39,705 nt of DNA from Gnetum montanum (Eukaryota; Streptophyta; Gnetopsida; Gnetales; Gnetaceae): NCBI GenBank assembly GCA_015680685.1, contig MNCI01002118.1:471852-511556 (forward strand), in the 5' to 3' direction. The translations under genes were made by a program, and so were the position numbers. Positions within the stretch are counted from its first letter, which is position 1; the number at the start of each line of letters is the position of its first letter. Below are positions 9,226 to 19,806 of the stretch, piece after piece. The notes beneath the pieces were generated by a model. That model saw only the letters and a list, made by a program, of their open reading frames with translations, was not told where the DNA came from and searched no databases.

Positions 9226-11750
9226 ATGTCTTCTTCTTCTCGCAAGCCTAAAAATACCAAACCACCAGTCCCACAAGAATGCAAGGTGGTATACACTCAT
9301 CTAAATGAGTTTGTGCCAAATTTCACCTTCATCCTACATCAAGATGAATAGATGTGATGACCTGATATGGAGGGCAACGTCATCTTGCCCCCGATCAATC
9401 TATGCCCAAGATGCTATTCAAAACCCTTAAGAAGTTGGACATAGCAGATCTTCACGAAGAATACGTTGTGAATGGATACGACACTTGAAACTACTATCCC
9501 ACTAAAACACAACGTAAATGAGATCAATGTCAAGAGAAACTCCATGAAGCTACAAAGGCAAAACATTACACTAACCCCTTGTTCCTATTAGATCAAGAGG
9601 ACAATGAGGATCCTCCCTTGGAAGATTCTCAACATGAAGATTCTCCACCCCCTGCTACTGATGGTAAGGGTGTGAACCTAACCTTGCGATCAACTATTCA
9701 TAAATTGGGTTCAAGAAAAAGTGATAGACAAGGTAGGAACTCAGACAAGCACCACAATAGTAAGGGATCTAAGGATGGTGATCGTAATAAGTGTAAGAGT
9801 GATGGTGGATACCATAGTAGTGATGGTGGTCCACCTTTCTCTTCATCCTCTTCATCTGATTCTAAACATTCCTCTTCATCTCATGGTTCTCATGGAAGCC
9901 ACCATCAGAACAACCATCATGAAGGTGATCAACGAAATTACAATGACTGTGAAGGCAACCAAAATTGAAGGGTAGCCAAAACCATCATTGATGTCATCAA
10001 TACAATGATGATGATGAACCCTTATTGGTGACTCAAAGTATGCTCAACATTGCAAAGGCACTTAAAATCCTGACTAGGCATATGAAGGATAGTTGGGTCA
10101 AGCACCTATAAATGAAAAATATCCCAATATTTGAGGGGAGATAAAATTCTAATCCACAAACACATCTACAAGCTTTTCAAGATGCTTGTGCCTTATAGAA
10201 CATAGAGAAAAAGTGGCAAAAACTTAAGCTTTTCCCAAGGACACTCATTACTGAAGCTAAAAGTTGGTACTGATGCTTAGAGCTAGAATCTATTCATAGA
10301 TGGAGTACCATGTTAGAACTATTCAATGAAAAACACTAGACATGCTCCAAAGTGTCTAATCTAAGAAGGCAAATACAAAGCTAGAAAAAAGGGGCACATG
10401 AACCCTTGGATGCCACCATGGACCAATACTATTCACTCCTACACCAATTTCCTAGCCATGGTTACTCTCAAAGGGAACAACTTCACCACATCATAGATGG
10501 GCTTAGAGTAGAAACAAGAAGAAGCCTTGAGGTGTATGCCCAAGGAAGGTTGTCTAAAATGAGAGCTCATCAAATCCAAAGGTTAAGTAAGTAGGTAGCA
10601 AAAGAAGAAGGTGAGCTACAAAAAAAGGAAAGTGCTAAAGAGCGTAACAGGGATCCTTCCATTAGAAAATAAGAGGTCTGATTCTGTGATGAGGAAGAGT
10701 CACCACTTGATGAAGTGATGAACAAAAAGATATTGCCCATCCAGAAATCTATTTTTGATATTTTGACCAAGGTTGACAAGTTATGGAACTCTTTGGATGA
10801 AAAAATTTCAAACTACTTTGAAAAATGCTAAAGAATCCAAAGAGCAAAATAGTGATCATAATCATAGGAGGTGAAAAGAAGCAGAACATGCCTACCAAAG
10901 AGGTAAGGGCAAAGCTGCTATAGTAGAGGAAGTTGTGAAGTCTAACTCTTATTATGAAACTAAATGTAACATGTGCCAATACAAACATCCAAAGGGATGT
11001 TACCCTATGGTGTCACACTTACAAGAGTCTGTGGTGTCACACTTACAAGAGTTTGGAGTGTACACATTGAATCCTCGCCTAGCATGTAGGCAAGCTTCAA
11101 GACGATAACCTTATCCTCAAGGCAGTTCAAGGTAGTTCCACCAATAGCAACAAACTTACTACCCAAGTGGAACTCTTTCACAACTGTATAAATAAAACCA
11201 ACAATGGTACCAACCACAATCATGGGGAATGCCACTGCCAAGGTAGCAATACCCTTATAGGCAACCAAATCCATACGGGTACTATGTTTAGCAACCTGTC
11301 TCCCCTAGAACACATTCCAACATAGTACCCTTATAGGCATCATTCCAACATCACTATTACCCTCCAAAGTACCACTAAATACATTCACCATCTACTTGAG
11401 GGAAAAACCCATATCTGTATTCTTATTATCCTCCCCATCCCTCTGCACCTACAATTACCTCCTGCTCTATCTATGCAAGGTGAGATTCCTTCACAATCGC
11501 AACAATGAAATGCTACAAGCGATGTACACTCACAACCAATTTTTCAACCAAGTGATCTAGATAATCAATCAAGGAAATAACCTTTCTTTCAGCCCAACAA
11601 TCCTTTCCAACCCTTATAACCTACTCTAGTTGATCACCCTGCATCTCTAGCACCCTCATCCTCTACATCAAATACCTTCGAGTGCCCTTCAAACCAAGTG
11701 CCACCTAGGATCTGCACTGTAATGCTAACTTATACTATTTCTAACTAGAT
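9226..11750 (+). pseudogene. gag of the gypsy element (broken)
   Basis: Likely start at ATG 9226 (MSSSSRKPKNTKPPVPQEC), stopping after 41 codons at 9349. A later open stretch (9579-9968) encodes a low-complexity Ser/His/Gly/Asp-rich linker. From about 10106 to 10620 the frame, with several stops, shows the Retrotrans_gag pattern (IPIFEGR, then LITEAKSWY, RWSTMLELFNEKH, PLDATMDQYYSLLHQFP). A CX2CX3HX3C zinc knuckle (CNMCQYKHPKGC) is intact at 10965-11000, followed by a 24-bp tandem duplication and a Pro/Gln-rich tail. Gag would form the virus-like particle and bind element RNA. The many stops rule out a working protein. Confidence 0.8.
11009..11056. repeat. 24-bp tandem duplication next to the gag zinc knuckle
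   Basis: GGTGTCACACTTACAAGAGT occurs at 11009 and again at 11033. The 24-bp unit keeps frame, so it could have arisen while the gene was still coding. Confidence 0.9.
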
Positions 11751-11809
11751 TAAGGCTAGTAATCTTCCTACAAAAAGATCTAATCCATGAAGTCCACTTA
11801 TCTATCTAC

Positions 11810-12035
11810 AAATTGCTAGACAAGAGCCATGCAAGGCTCTTCTTGATTCTAGTTCCAGAGTCAACCTCATCTCCCATGATATGTACAAATCCTGGAACCT
11901 ACCACCTCTTAAGGAGAGAAACATCCATCTAGAATTAACAGATCAGTTAATTATTGTCCCTTTGGGATTAGTATAAAACATTGTAACCAAAATTTATGGG
12001 TGATTCTATCCTATTGATTTTCTACTAATCAAGAT
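11810..12035 (+). pseudogene. Aspartic protease domain of gypsy pol
   Basis: Translating through stops gives CKALLDSSSRVNLISHDMY, then LELTDQLIIVPLGLV and YPIDFLLIKMD. This is the retropepsin pattern of Athila/Tat elements (L-D-S-G-S/A...N-L-I near the active site, then the ADQ...G motif and P-x-DF). The catalytic triad reads D-S-S rather than the usual D-S/T-G, so the flap-side Gly is lost. A stop interrupts the domain after PLGLV. Confidence 0.7.
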
Positions 12036-12404
12036 GGACAATTGCAAAAGTGACTTCCCCATCATTATGCGAAGGGCTTGGTTAAGCATGATCAATGTGC
12101 AAATGGATATAAGGGACCTATCTCTAGAAATATCCAAGGAAAATGAGCTAGGAAAAATTGAGAAGAAGGATATTCCATGTATCACGTACAACAATAATGG
12201 ATAAAATTGCATGCAAAAGATTTGGTCCATCAAGAGAACATATATTAAGACATGCAATCAATGTGCACAACAAATTAACATTCAAAGGAGTTTGTACACA
12301 GTAGCCATAAAGCAGGAGGACACCCTGTGGCTAATAGTTGATTCATATAGTAGCACAATATGCATGGAACTAGCTGAGAACCTAACATGTGCATATGTTG
12401 AAGG

Positions 12405-12920
12405 CAACATTTAAGGATCACTTTTCTTTGTCATTTGTGGATCAAGTATTAAACACCATATCTAGGCATTGTTATTATAGTTTCTTGGATGGTTATAGTG
12501 GCTATAACCAAATCCAAATTACACCCACAGATCAGGCCAAGACAACATTCATGAGTCCTTGGGGGACTTTTGCATATTGTAAGATGTCATTCAGTCTATG
12601 GAATGCCCTTGCAAATTTCAATGCTTGGTCCTTATTATCTTTCAACAGCAAATCAGTAGTGGTGTCGAAGTCTTCATGGATGATTTTTCCACCTATGGAG
12701 CTACCTTTGAGCAAGCCTTGGATCAACTTGAGCACGTATTGAAGAGATGTGTAGAGACAAATCTATGGCTCAACTAGCAAAAGAGCCATCTTATGGTCCA
12801 AGAAGGCATTATTATAGGGCACCAATTTTCACAAACAAGGATTGAGGTAGACCCAAAAAAGATAAGGGTCATTCAAGGAATAACATGTCAACCAAAGATC
12901 GTTAAAGATGTTTGATCATT
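12405..12920 (+). pseudogene. Reverse transcriptase domain of gypsy pol
   Basis: After the KDHFSLSFVDQVL block the frame reads YYSFLDGYSGYNQIQITP and MSPWGTFAYCKMSF, then the catalytic box FMDDF (12673-12687) followed by STYGATFEQALDQLEHVL. These are the gypsy RT palm motifs in order. The frame changes between the GYSGYNQI block and the FMDDF box, and stops follow. The N-terminal fingers before about 12405 are not recognisable; an unrelated-looking open stretch (12211-12414) lies there. Confidence 0.88.
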
Positions 12921-13019
12921 CCTTGAACACATTGGTTTTTACTAGTGATTTATTGAGAATTTCTCTAAGATTACAAAGTCATTGGTAGAAATTACAAAGA
13001 AAGATTCACCTTTCATTTA

Positions 13020-13650
13020 GACCAAGGAATGTAAACATGCATTCCAACACTTAAAGGAGAAACTCGTAGAAACACCAATCCTACGAGCACCAGATTGGTT
13101 TAAACCATTTCATATCATGACAGATACATCTAACTATGCTTTGGGAGCAGTGCTCACATAGATGGATGATAAAAAACATCTATATTATATCCACTGCATG
13201 AGTCGAAGCATTGTGAGGACATAGTTAAATTACACCACCACAGAGAAAGAATTAATAGTAGTGGTGTACGCACTAGAAAATTTTAGGCACTATATGTTGG
13301 GTTACAAAGTATTTGTGCATATGGACCATAATGCAATTCACTTCCTCATGAACAAGTCAATGTTGAGCCTTCATGTCATACAGTGGCTTGTGATCTTACA
13401 AGAATTCTATCTCACTATGGTAGATCGAAAAGGGACTGAGAAGGTGGTTGCTGACCACCTTTCTCACCTAAGATGGGATAACAAAGAGGAGGAGAGCCCT
13501 CTCTCTTATCAGTTTTCAAATGAACTCCTCTTTACTGGAGTAATAAATGAACAAACGCCTGAAAAAGTAATATGGTATAATGGCATCCTCACATATCTTC
13601 TCACTGAAGAGATGCCCCAAGACTTGGATTTTAGGAAGAAGCAATAATTT
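13020..13650 (+). pseudogene. RNase H domain of gypsy pol
   Basis: Translation shows the RNase H core: HIMTDTSNYALGAVLT (first catalytic Asp), TTEKELIVVVYALENFRHY (Glu), VHMDHNAIHFLMNK (Asp), and the C-terminal VADHLSHL typical of the Athila/Tat clade. The longest uninterrupted part is 13261-13647 (128 codons). Upstream stops sit at FI*TKE, LT*MDD and RT*LNY, all TAG. Confidence 0.88.
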
Positions 13651-14823
13651 CTTCATCAAGCTAGATACTTCATGGAAATCAACAAACATCTTTACAAGGT
13701 ATGTGCCAATGGCCTAATTTGTTGGTGTGTCCCTGATAAAGATCAACTACGCATTCTCCAGGATGCTCACTAAGGGCCTTGCAGAGGCCACTATGCAGGG
13801 AGATGCATGGCCTTAAAAATCCTAATGGTAGGATACTATTGGCCTACAATCTTTAGGAATGCCCATTAGTTTATCAAGTCTTGTGAACATTGTCAACATG
13901 ATGGGGAAATGACCACTCACATGGAAGGTCCTCAACAATGGATTTAATGACTGGAGCCTTTCAACATATGGGGCATTGACTTTGTGGGTCCCAACATATC
14001 CATGTCTAACAAGAAGGTGTATATTATAGTAGCAGTTGACTAGTGCACAAAATGGGTAGATGTAGTAGTCGTTATTGATTGTACATCATCCACTACTGCC
14101 AAATTTATATAACAAAATATCGTGAATAGGTTTGGGGTTCCATGTTCACTAATTTTTGATAATGGAACTCATTTCACAGGTGCCACATTTAGAAAATTAA
14201 TGCAACTTTTGGGGGTAGAACATAAATTAACAACACCTTACCACCCCCAAGCCAATGGTCAAGTAGAGGTAACCAACTAGGAGATTACAGAAATACTAAC
14301 ATGGACCATTAGCAAATATAGAAAGGATTGGAGTACAAAACTTAACGATGCTCCTTGGCCTTATCGTTCAACTTGGAAACTTCCTATTAAATATTCTTCC
14401 TATGAGTTAGTGTACAGGAAACTTCCAACACTCCCAATTCAATCTGAGCTTCGTACACTCTCGACAGCTTGTGATTTAAACCTTGACCTAAGTCTAGCAT
14501 AGAAGAAAAGGTTAATCAATATGAATGTGTTAGATGAAAATCGATTAGTGGTTCTATCCTTGGATGAGGAGAACAAGGTATTCAGCAAGCAACGTCATGA
14601 CCTTAAAATCAGAAAAGTAAAACTTCAACCAGGAGATAAGGTTCTTTACTAGAACCCCACACATGTACCCCAAAAGACAAAATCCCAAACATTGTGAGAG
14701 GGATCTTATGTCATTTATCAAACCATTCCAACTAAGGCCATGATAATTTACAAACATGATAGCCTAAATAAAAAGTAGTTAGTCAATATCCAACAAGTGA
14801 AGCCTTTCCTCAAACCAAGATAG
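13651..14823 (+). pseudogene. Integrase of gypsy pol
   Basis: An HHCC zinc-binding region (H...GHY...SCEHCQ, about 13767-13905) precedes the rve core. Catalytic residues are all present: D in GIDFVGP (13978-13980), D in FDNGTHF (14158-14160) and E in NGQVEV (14266-14268), with the conserved TTPYHPQANGQ. A C-terminal part reads DENRLVVLSL, then LQPGDKVLY and VNIQQVKPFL. About ten stops, mostly TAG, interrupt it, so the protein is dead despite the intact DDE triad. Confidence 0.9.
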
Positions 14824-15675
14824 GATCCACTTACATAGCTTTTGGCTTAGGTTCCTTACCTTTGACATCATTACAATCCTATCTTTCACATTTTCCATTA
14901 CGTAAACTGTTCAATACCCCTTAATCTTTCATTGCATTCATCCATTAAATCAAATTTTCTCCATTTTTTCAAATTTATGAACTTCAACATCCTCTTCTCA
15001 TGATTTCATACTATTCTTGGTCTTCTAAGCTTTGATTTGACACCAATGTCATCAAAAAATTCCTTGTATTTGGAAAGTTTGACCAAAGTCAATGGAAGTC
15101 AATGATGATCAATAGTTGCATCGACAAGGCCTTGTTGATGAAGCCAATTGTGTTGATGAGGCCCCATCGATGAGGCCTCGTCAACGTAGTGCAAAAATAC
15201 TATATATACCATCGCATAGTTAGGAATTTTTTGCAATTTGCTCATAACACATGAGGAATTTTTGCAATTCTTGAGAGCCCAAAACATTCCATAGCCCATA
15301 ACTTTCAAAGTGTGTGTTCAAATCACTCAGTTTTTTGATCCTGCACTTACCAAAGGTAAAATATTTATCATGGGGGCCACAAACCTTAAGGTTTCGAATG
15401 AAAAATTGATAAATTTTTTTGGAAATTTTCCTACCTCCCCTAAAGGGTTATTAACCTTAATCAGATATAAACATCAACTTTTTCCCAAGATCACCCTTCC
15501 AACAACCTCTGGGATGAATTTTTCATAATAATACATAACATAAATGATAATTGGATTAATTAAATCAGCCATAATTACAACTTAGCCAAGTGTAACCATC
15601 CTCAAGAGTTTAGGTATCCCAATTGTTTTCAGATTACACAATGATTGCTAATCCATGGTCTTATTGTGATTACAG
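14824..15675 (+). other. Leader of the post-integrase gene: no gene, holds an LTR-like promoter stretch
   Basis: No domain is readable here. The stretch contains the U3-like block and TATA box annotated at 15098-15208 and runs to the likely ATG at 15676. Short open stretches (for example 15310-15528) have no recognisable motif. Confidence 0.6.
15098..15208 (+). promoter_or_regulatory. Internal U3-like block with TATA box
   Basis: The run TGATGATCAATAGTTGCATC...GATGAGGCCCCATCGATGAGG...TCGTCAACG parallels the start of the LTR (TGATGAGTCATTGC...GATGAGGCCCCATCAACG). TATATATA follows at 15201-15208, the same order and similar spacing as in the LTR U3. No LTR end (TACCTCGCC...CTCATCA) follows, so this is not simply an inserted solo LTR. 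I infer a second promoter serving the downstream frame at 15676. Confidence 0.55.
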
Positions 15676-18500
15676 ATGGCACCCAAACAAAAGTGTCCAC
15701 AAGAAGGAGAACCCTCACAACCATGGAAAAAGCAACATAGAGCTGGAAGGGACCAACAAGAACAAGGCTAAAAACTACCAAAGGTGACCCATGCAATGGG
15801 ACCTCTTCGAGATGAGCCTGAAGTGAAATCTATTTGACAGATTCCAAAGGAAGAAGTGCCTAGACTTATGCCAAGGCTTAAGGTCACTCTAACTCAAGCC
15901 TTCTTAGACATCATCGAGTCCCAAGAAATCCAAAGATTAGTTCTTCAAGAGGTAAAATTTGAGCCATTTTTGGAGAAAGCTCCAAAGGATGTCAAGAAAT
16001 AATTATAAGCCTCTTCCATGTGGCTAGTCATCACGTCTAGTGAGGAATGGTACATGGAAGAGACCTATCTCTTCTGGAGTAGCCAAAGGCCAGGGTCCGT
16101 TATAAAAATCAAGGACATTCAAGTGTTCTACTTAGTGGAAGCTATTGCACATGCACTAGGTTTGCCAGACATTGGAACATAGTTGGCAATGATATCAACA
16201 AAAGGCAATCCTAAGGCAAAAGGGGAATGGACCTAGTGATGCTACGGGCTAGACCATAAGGAGTATGGTGTACTCACACTGCTGGAGCATATTTATTTCA
16301 AAATTGCGGCCTATCACCTTAATCCAACAGTGAGGCCAAGCAAGGTAACTACTTTCTCCACCCGAGCATGTGCTACTCTAAGCAAGAAATTTCCCATTAA
16401 CCTTCTATAGCTTATCTATTTGGAGATCAAGAAGTGCTTCAAGGAGAATGAATGTGGAAGAAATACCTTGCCCTTTTTGTGTCTCATTAGGAAACTTTGC
16501 AAAAGGATAAGCATTGTTCACTATTCTAATGATACTCTTAGGCATGCTCCCTTGGCCTCATGGGCAGAAATCATGAAAGATAAGATGCCAATGTCCACTC
16601 AAGAAGAGGAGCTGCTACCACCACTAGCCACTCAAGAAACAACACTGGAGGCTTACGCAACCCTTGAACATCTACGAAAAATCTAAGAACAACTCTTGAC
16701 TGAACAAGAGCAACAAGCAAGAATGAGTGGGGCAAATCCATCTGTGTATCAGCCAGTGATAAGTCACCTTAATGAGGTGGCTTGAACAATTAGCCAAATG
16801 AAGAGGGGTGGTTCCATTTTCTCCTCCTAAAGAACATAGCTACCTTCAAGGTCAGATCCCAATGCTCAAGAGGTGACAATGTCACTAGTAACATGGCCAT
16901 CTATTCTCAGAAATCTCTGGGAATGCTGCCACTTTCTCAATGTGGTTGGAGGAAGGTGAAGAAGTAACTATCTTGGTGATGCAACACTAAGGGCAGGAGA
17001 CAATGGTAAAAGTGGTAGCTAACCATGTAGCTAAAGTAATGAATGCATCCACGACATCTATATCAAATGTATCTGCACTCTAAGATGTGCAAATGTCCGC
17101 AAGCATGGTCAATGGAAAATTGAATGTAGCCCAACACGAACAATTGCTGAAACGATTGGCAGGAATCGAACAACCAACTCCAAAGATCTTTGATCTCCCG
17201 GAGAACATCACCGTAACCCAATTGGAACTGCTAAATGCAAGGGGTAGATGCATCATTTTGAAAGGGCAACTAGAAACATCCCAAGAGTAAAATCAATGCT
17301 TGACCACGAAGGTTGTTGAACTTCATGCCCAACTTGCAGAATAAGCAATCCTCAGCTCGGCAATGACAAGAGATGAAGCTATTAAATAGCTTTAAGAATG
17401 ATTTCAAAAGGCTAAGGAGGAAGTAATAATGGCCATCTTCAAATAGTCCGTAATAGAAGCTAAAATGTATTCTATCAAAAAGGACTTGAATCAGATGCAC
17501 CAGGAGAATGAAGCATTGATCATGAAAAATCATTGCCTATGAAATGTTGATACTCAGAGAGATCAAATGCAAGAATTCATTCATCAATAGTAAGAGCAGC
17601 TTGCTAGGGTTAATACTAAATTGAAGAAATTAACCATGGAGAACTGTAATCTGTCAATGAAGGAGGTATGCACCTTGCGTCAAAAGCCTACCATCGAGAT
17701 CACTGCCTAGAAGAATGAAGCTCTCAAATTTGAGAAAGTAAAAAATCACTACAAGGACTAGGTTGGTTTGCAAAAAGAAGTGAATGAAAAAAAATCTAAA
17801 TGGCAAAGGAAAAAATAAATGAAGCACTCCAGCAACTCCAGCAAGGAAGAGAGATGTGGCCGTCCATCCTTGATGAGATTGATGCCTACAATAGAGTGGA
17901 GATTTTCTTGAAGGAGTTACAAATCAAGGAGATGAAAGGGTACATAGAGTTCGCCAATCTTCGTTATACAAACTTGGAAATGCTAACAACTGGATGATCA
18001 TGGTCAAAATTGGAGAAATAGATGGCTAGCTCGTATCTACTATACAAGGCTAAGTTCAAGCACCACAAAGACACCAAGCAGAAGCTTAAGACTGCTAACA
18101 TTGAACTAGAAGTTATTAGAGGGAAATTTAGAGATCAACGAACTATCACAAAGAACCTAGCTAGATAGATAAATGACTATCAAGAGCTAAAGGACATAGT
18201 CAGGGTGTTCGACATTGAATGTAAACAATTGCCTGGTTTGTCAATGTCAAGGAGTTGTTTCCAGCGATCTTGTGTCCTTGGGATGTGCCTGTTCCAACCC
18301 ACATTGGCAAGGCTACGTGGATGGTGCATGATCCTAGGAGTAAGAAGAAAAAAATGAAAGCACTACTGGATGCTTTCCACCTCCCACCTAAAGTTGTAGC
18401 AGCAACAAGACAACTATAGCCACCTCAACCACCACTAGTGCATGAAGCCAATAAAGGTCACTCAGAGCCTCAGGAACCACCACTACCTAGGACCGTTTAA
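15676..18500 (+). pseudogene. Post-integrase reading frame with coiled coil (extra gene of gypsy element)
   Basis: Likely start MAPKQKCPQEGEPSQPWKKQ at 15676, directly after TTATTGTGATTACAG, which looks like a splice acceptor. Through stops the frame continues with ITSSEEWYMEETYLFW, then AIAHALGLPDIGT, an open part at 16420-16686, and a long helical, K/E/Q/L-rich section (about 17087-18240, e.g. LNQMHQENEALIMKNHCL), ending in a basic, Pro-rich tail near 18490. The position between integrase and 3' LTR is where Athila/Tat elements carry their extra or env-like gene. I see no signal peptide or transmembrane segment, so a coiled-coil structural protein is as likely as an envelope. Function unknown. 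Confidence 0.6.
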
Positions 18501-18737
18501 TCTTCTCTAACAAGCTTCACACCATCAAGGAACATGTTGTCGATTTTTTAAAAGAGTTGTATCATGATGTTGAATTTTGTGTCCTAAACACCACCATTTT
18601 TTTAATGTGTTGATCCGTAGACCCAAGCACTTCATTTTTTTTATCAACTCAGTTAGTTTATTTTGTTAAAGAAAAGTCAATCAATAATCCCATACCTTCC
18701 CAATTTTGTAAAAGAACTCAAGGACACGTTTTCATTC

Positions 18738-18750
18738 AATCGTGGGGATA
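18738..18750 (+). other. Purine-rich tract before the 3' LTR
   Basis: AATCGTGGGGATA ends exactly where the 3' LTR begins. It is short and impure for a polypurine tract, but it is in the right place. Confidence 0.5.
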
Positions 18751-19647
18751 TGATGAGTCGTTGCTAGTTCACTGCGTTGACAAAGCCTGTTGATGCATCT
18801 TATCCTACATCGACGAGGCCCCATCAACACAGTGTCTATCTATCACCTATAAATATGCACCTACTAGCTACATTTATGGCAATCTAAATTTTAGTAGTAG
18901 CAAAGCTCTTACATTTTTTTCCATTCGAAAGTTAGAATTTTTTCCCCCAAGTGCCTGCAGCAGGAGTCATTGAGTGTACAGATCTTTATTCGAGCATTGT
19001 TGTACCTGAGCACAATAATGTGTGTGGCAATAAAGATAAGATTTCTAATAAACCTTGCAGCACTTTGGATAGATTAGCTATTTTATTTATGCATTTACTG
19101 TTTCCAATTATTTATTAAATGTTTTCAATTAACTATCAATTATTTTCTAGTTACTATGTTAGATAAGTAATCAAGCCAAATAGACTACACACATAAGTAC
19201 AACCACTTTGAGCATAACACGTATTTGCTTGGTAATCCCCAGCATTATTGCTTGGTATGTCCAATAGTGTAGTGCATGGTCACCTAGTAGCGAATACATG
19301 GGTTCATGACATGTATAGAAAGTGGGATCAAATGCTTATGTTATGACTAATTAAATACTAGTTAATTAGTAAATTTAGATTAGTTAAGCAAATTCCTTTT
19401 TATCTATAATTCAAGCACCCAACTATAAAACATAAAAATGATAAAAATCGAATGCCTCAGTTACACTTAACCATACCAACGAACGTCACAAGTGTAATTG
19501 GGAAGACAACAATTGACCTTAAGGCTAGATTCACTTCTTAAAGGGCTAGTGCACCAAAAATGATAAAGTCCATAGAATTCGACCAGATTGTGCGTGAATG
19601 TTTTGTGATTCATATGGTTGGGTGCAGGGGTACCTCGCCGCTCATCA
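18751..19647 (+). repeat. 3' LTR of the gypsy element
   Basis: Begins TGATGAGTCG, ends TACCTCGCCGCTCATCA. It matches the 5' LTR throughout but has a shorter U3: one GACGAGGCCCCATCAAC unit remains where the 5' copy has about three. TATAAATA lies at 18848-18855. The last ~40 bp (TATGGTTGGGTGCAGGGG onward) match the solo LTR end. Confidence 0.92.
18848..18855 (+). promoter_or_regulatory. TATA box of the 3' LTR
   Basis: TATAAATA, aligned with the TATAAAG of the 5' LTR. Confidence 0.7.
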
Positions 19648-19806
19648 GAGATCAATACCATATTAATATTTATTATTGCATGCCTTGTCATGAAATTGAT
19701 GGGAATCAATGTAATTATTTCTCTATCACTAAAAGTCACTAAAGCACTAAGAAAATAAAAAAGCCTTGGAAAATTTCAAAGCATATCACTATAGGTCAAT
19801 ATAAGT
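19648..19806 (-). mobile_element. Relic LTR copy B, piece 2
   Basis: Lies between the gypsy element and the solo LTR. It matches copy A around 5812-5960 (for example CACTAAGAAAATAAAAAAG against TACTAAGAAAATAAAAAAT). It continues at 20831 after the solo LTR. Confidence 0.75.

Larger units (their letters stand above)
8158..19647 (+). mobile_element. Structurally complete, degenerate Ty3/gypsy retrotransposon (Athila/Tat-type)
   Basis: Two LTRs of 912 bp (8158-9069) and 897 bp (18751-19647), both TGATGAGTC...CTCATCA, flank a primer-site-like sequence, gag, protease, RT, RNase H and integrase in gypsy order, a long post-integrase region with a further broken reading frame, and a purine-rich stretch. 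The flanking five bases are GAGAG and GAGAT, consistent with a decayed 5-bp duplication. The RNase H C-terminus reads VADHLSHL, close to the VADHLSRL of Athila/Tat RNase H, and the RT reads FLDGYSGYNQI. By eye the LTRs differ at roughly one base in ten, so the insertion is old. All genes carry multiple stops, so the copy is inactive. Confidence 0.9.

Noticed and set aside
9721-9975. Plus-strand frame overlapping the gag linker
   Set aside because: An out-of-frame shadow of the Ser/His-rich gag stretch; no coding pattern of its own.
15098-15330. Nested solo LTR inside the gypsy element
   Set aside because: The LTR 3' end signature and any target duplication are missing, so an internal U3-like block is preferred.
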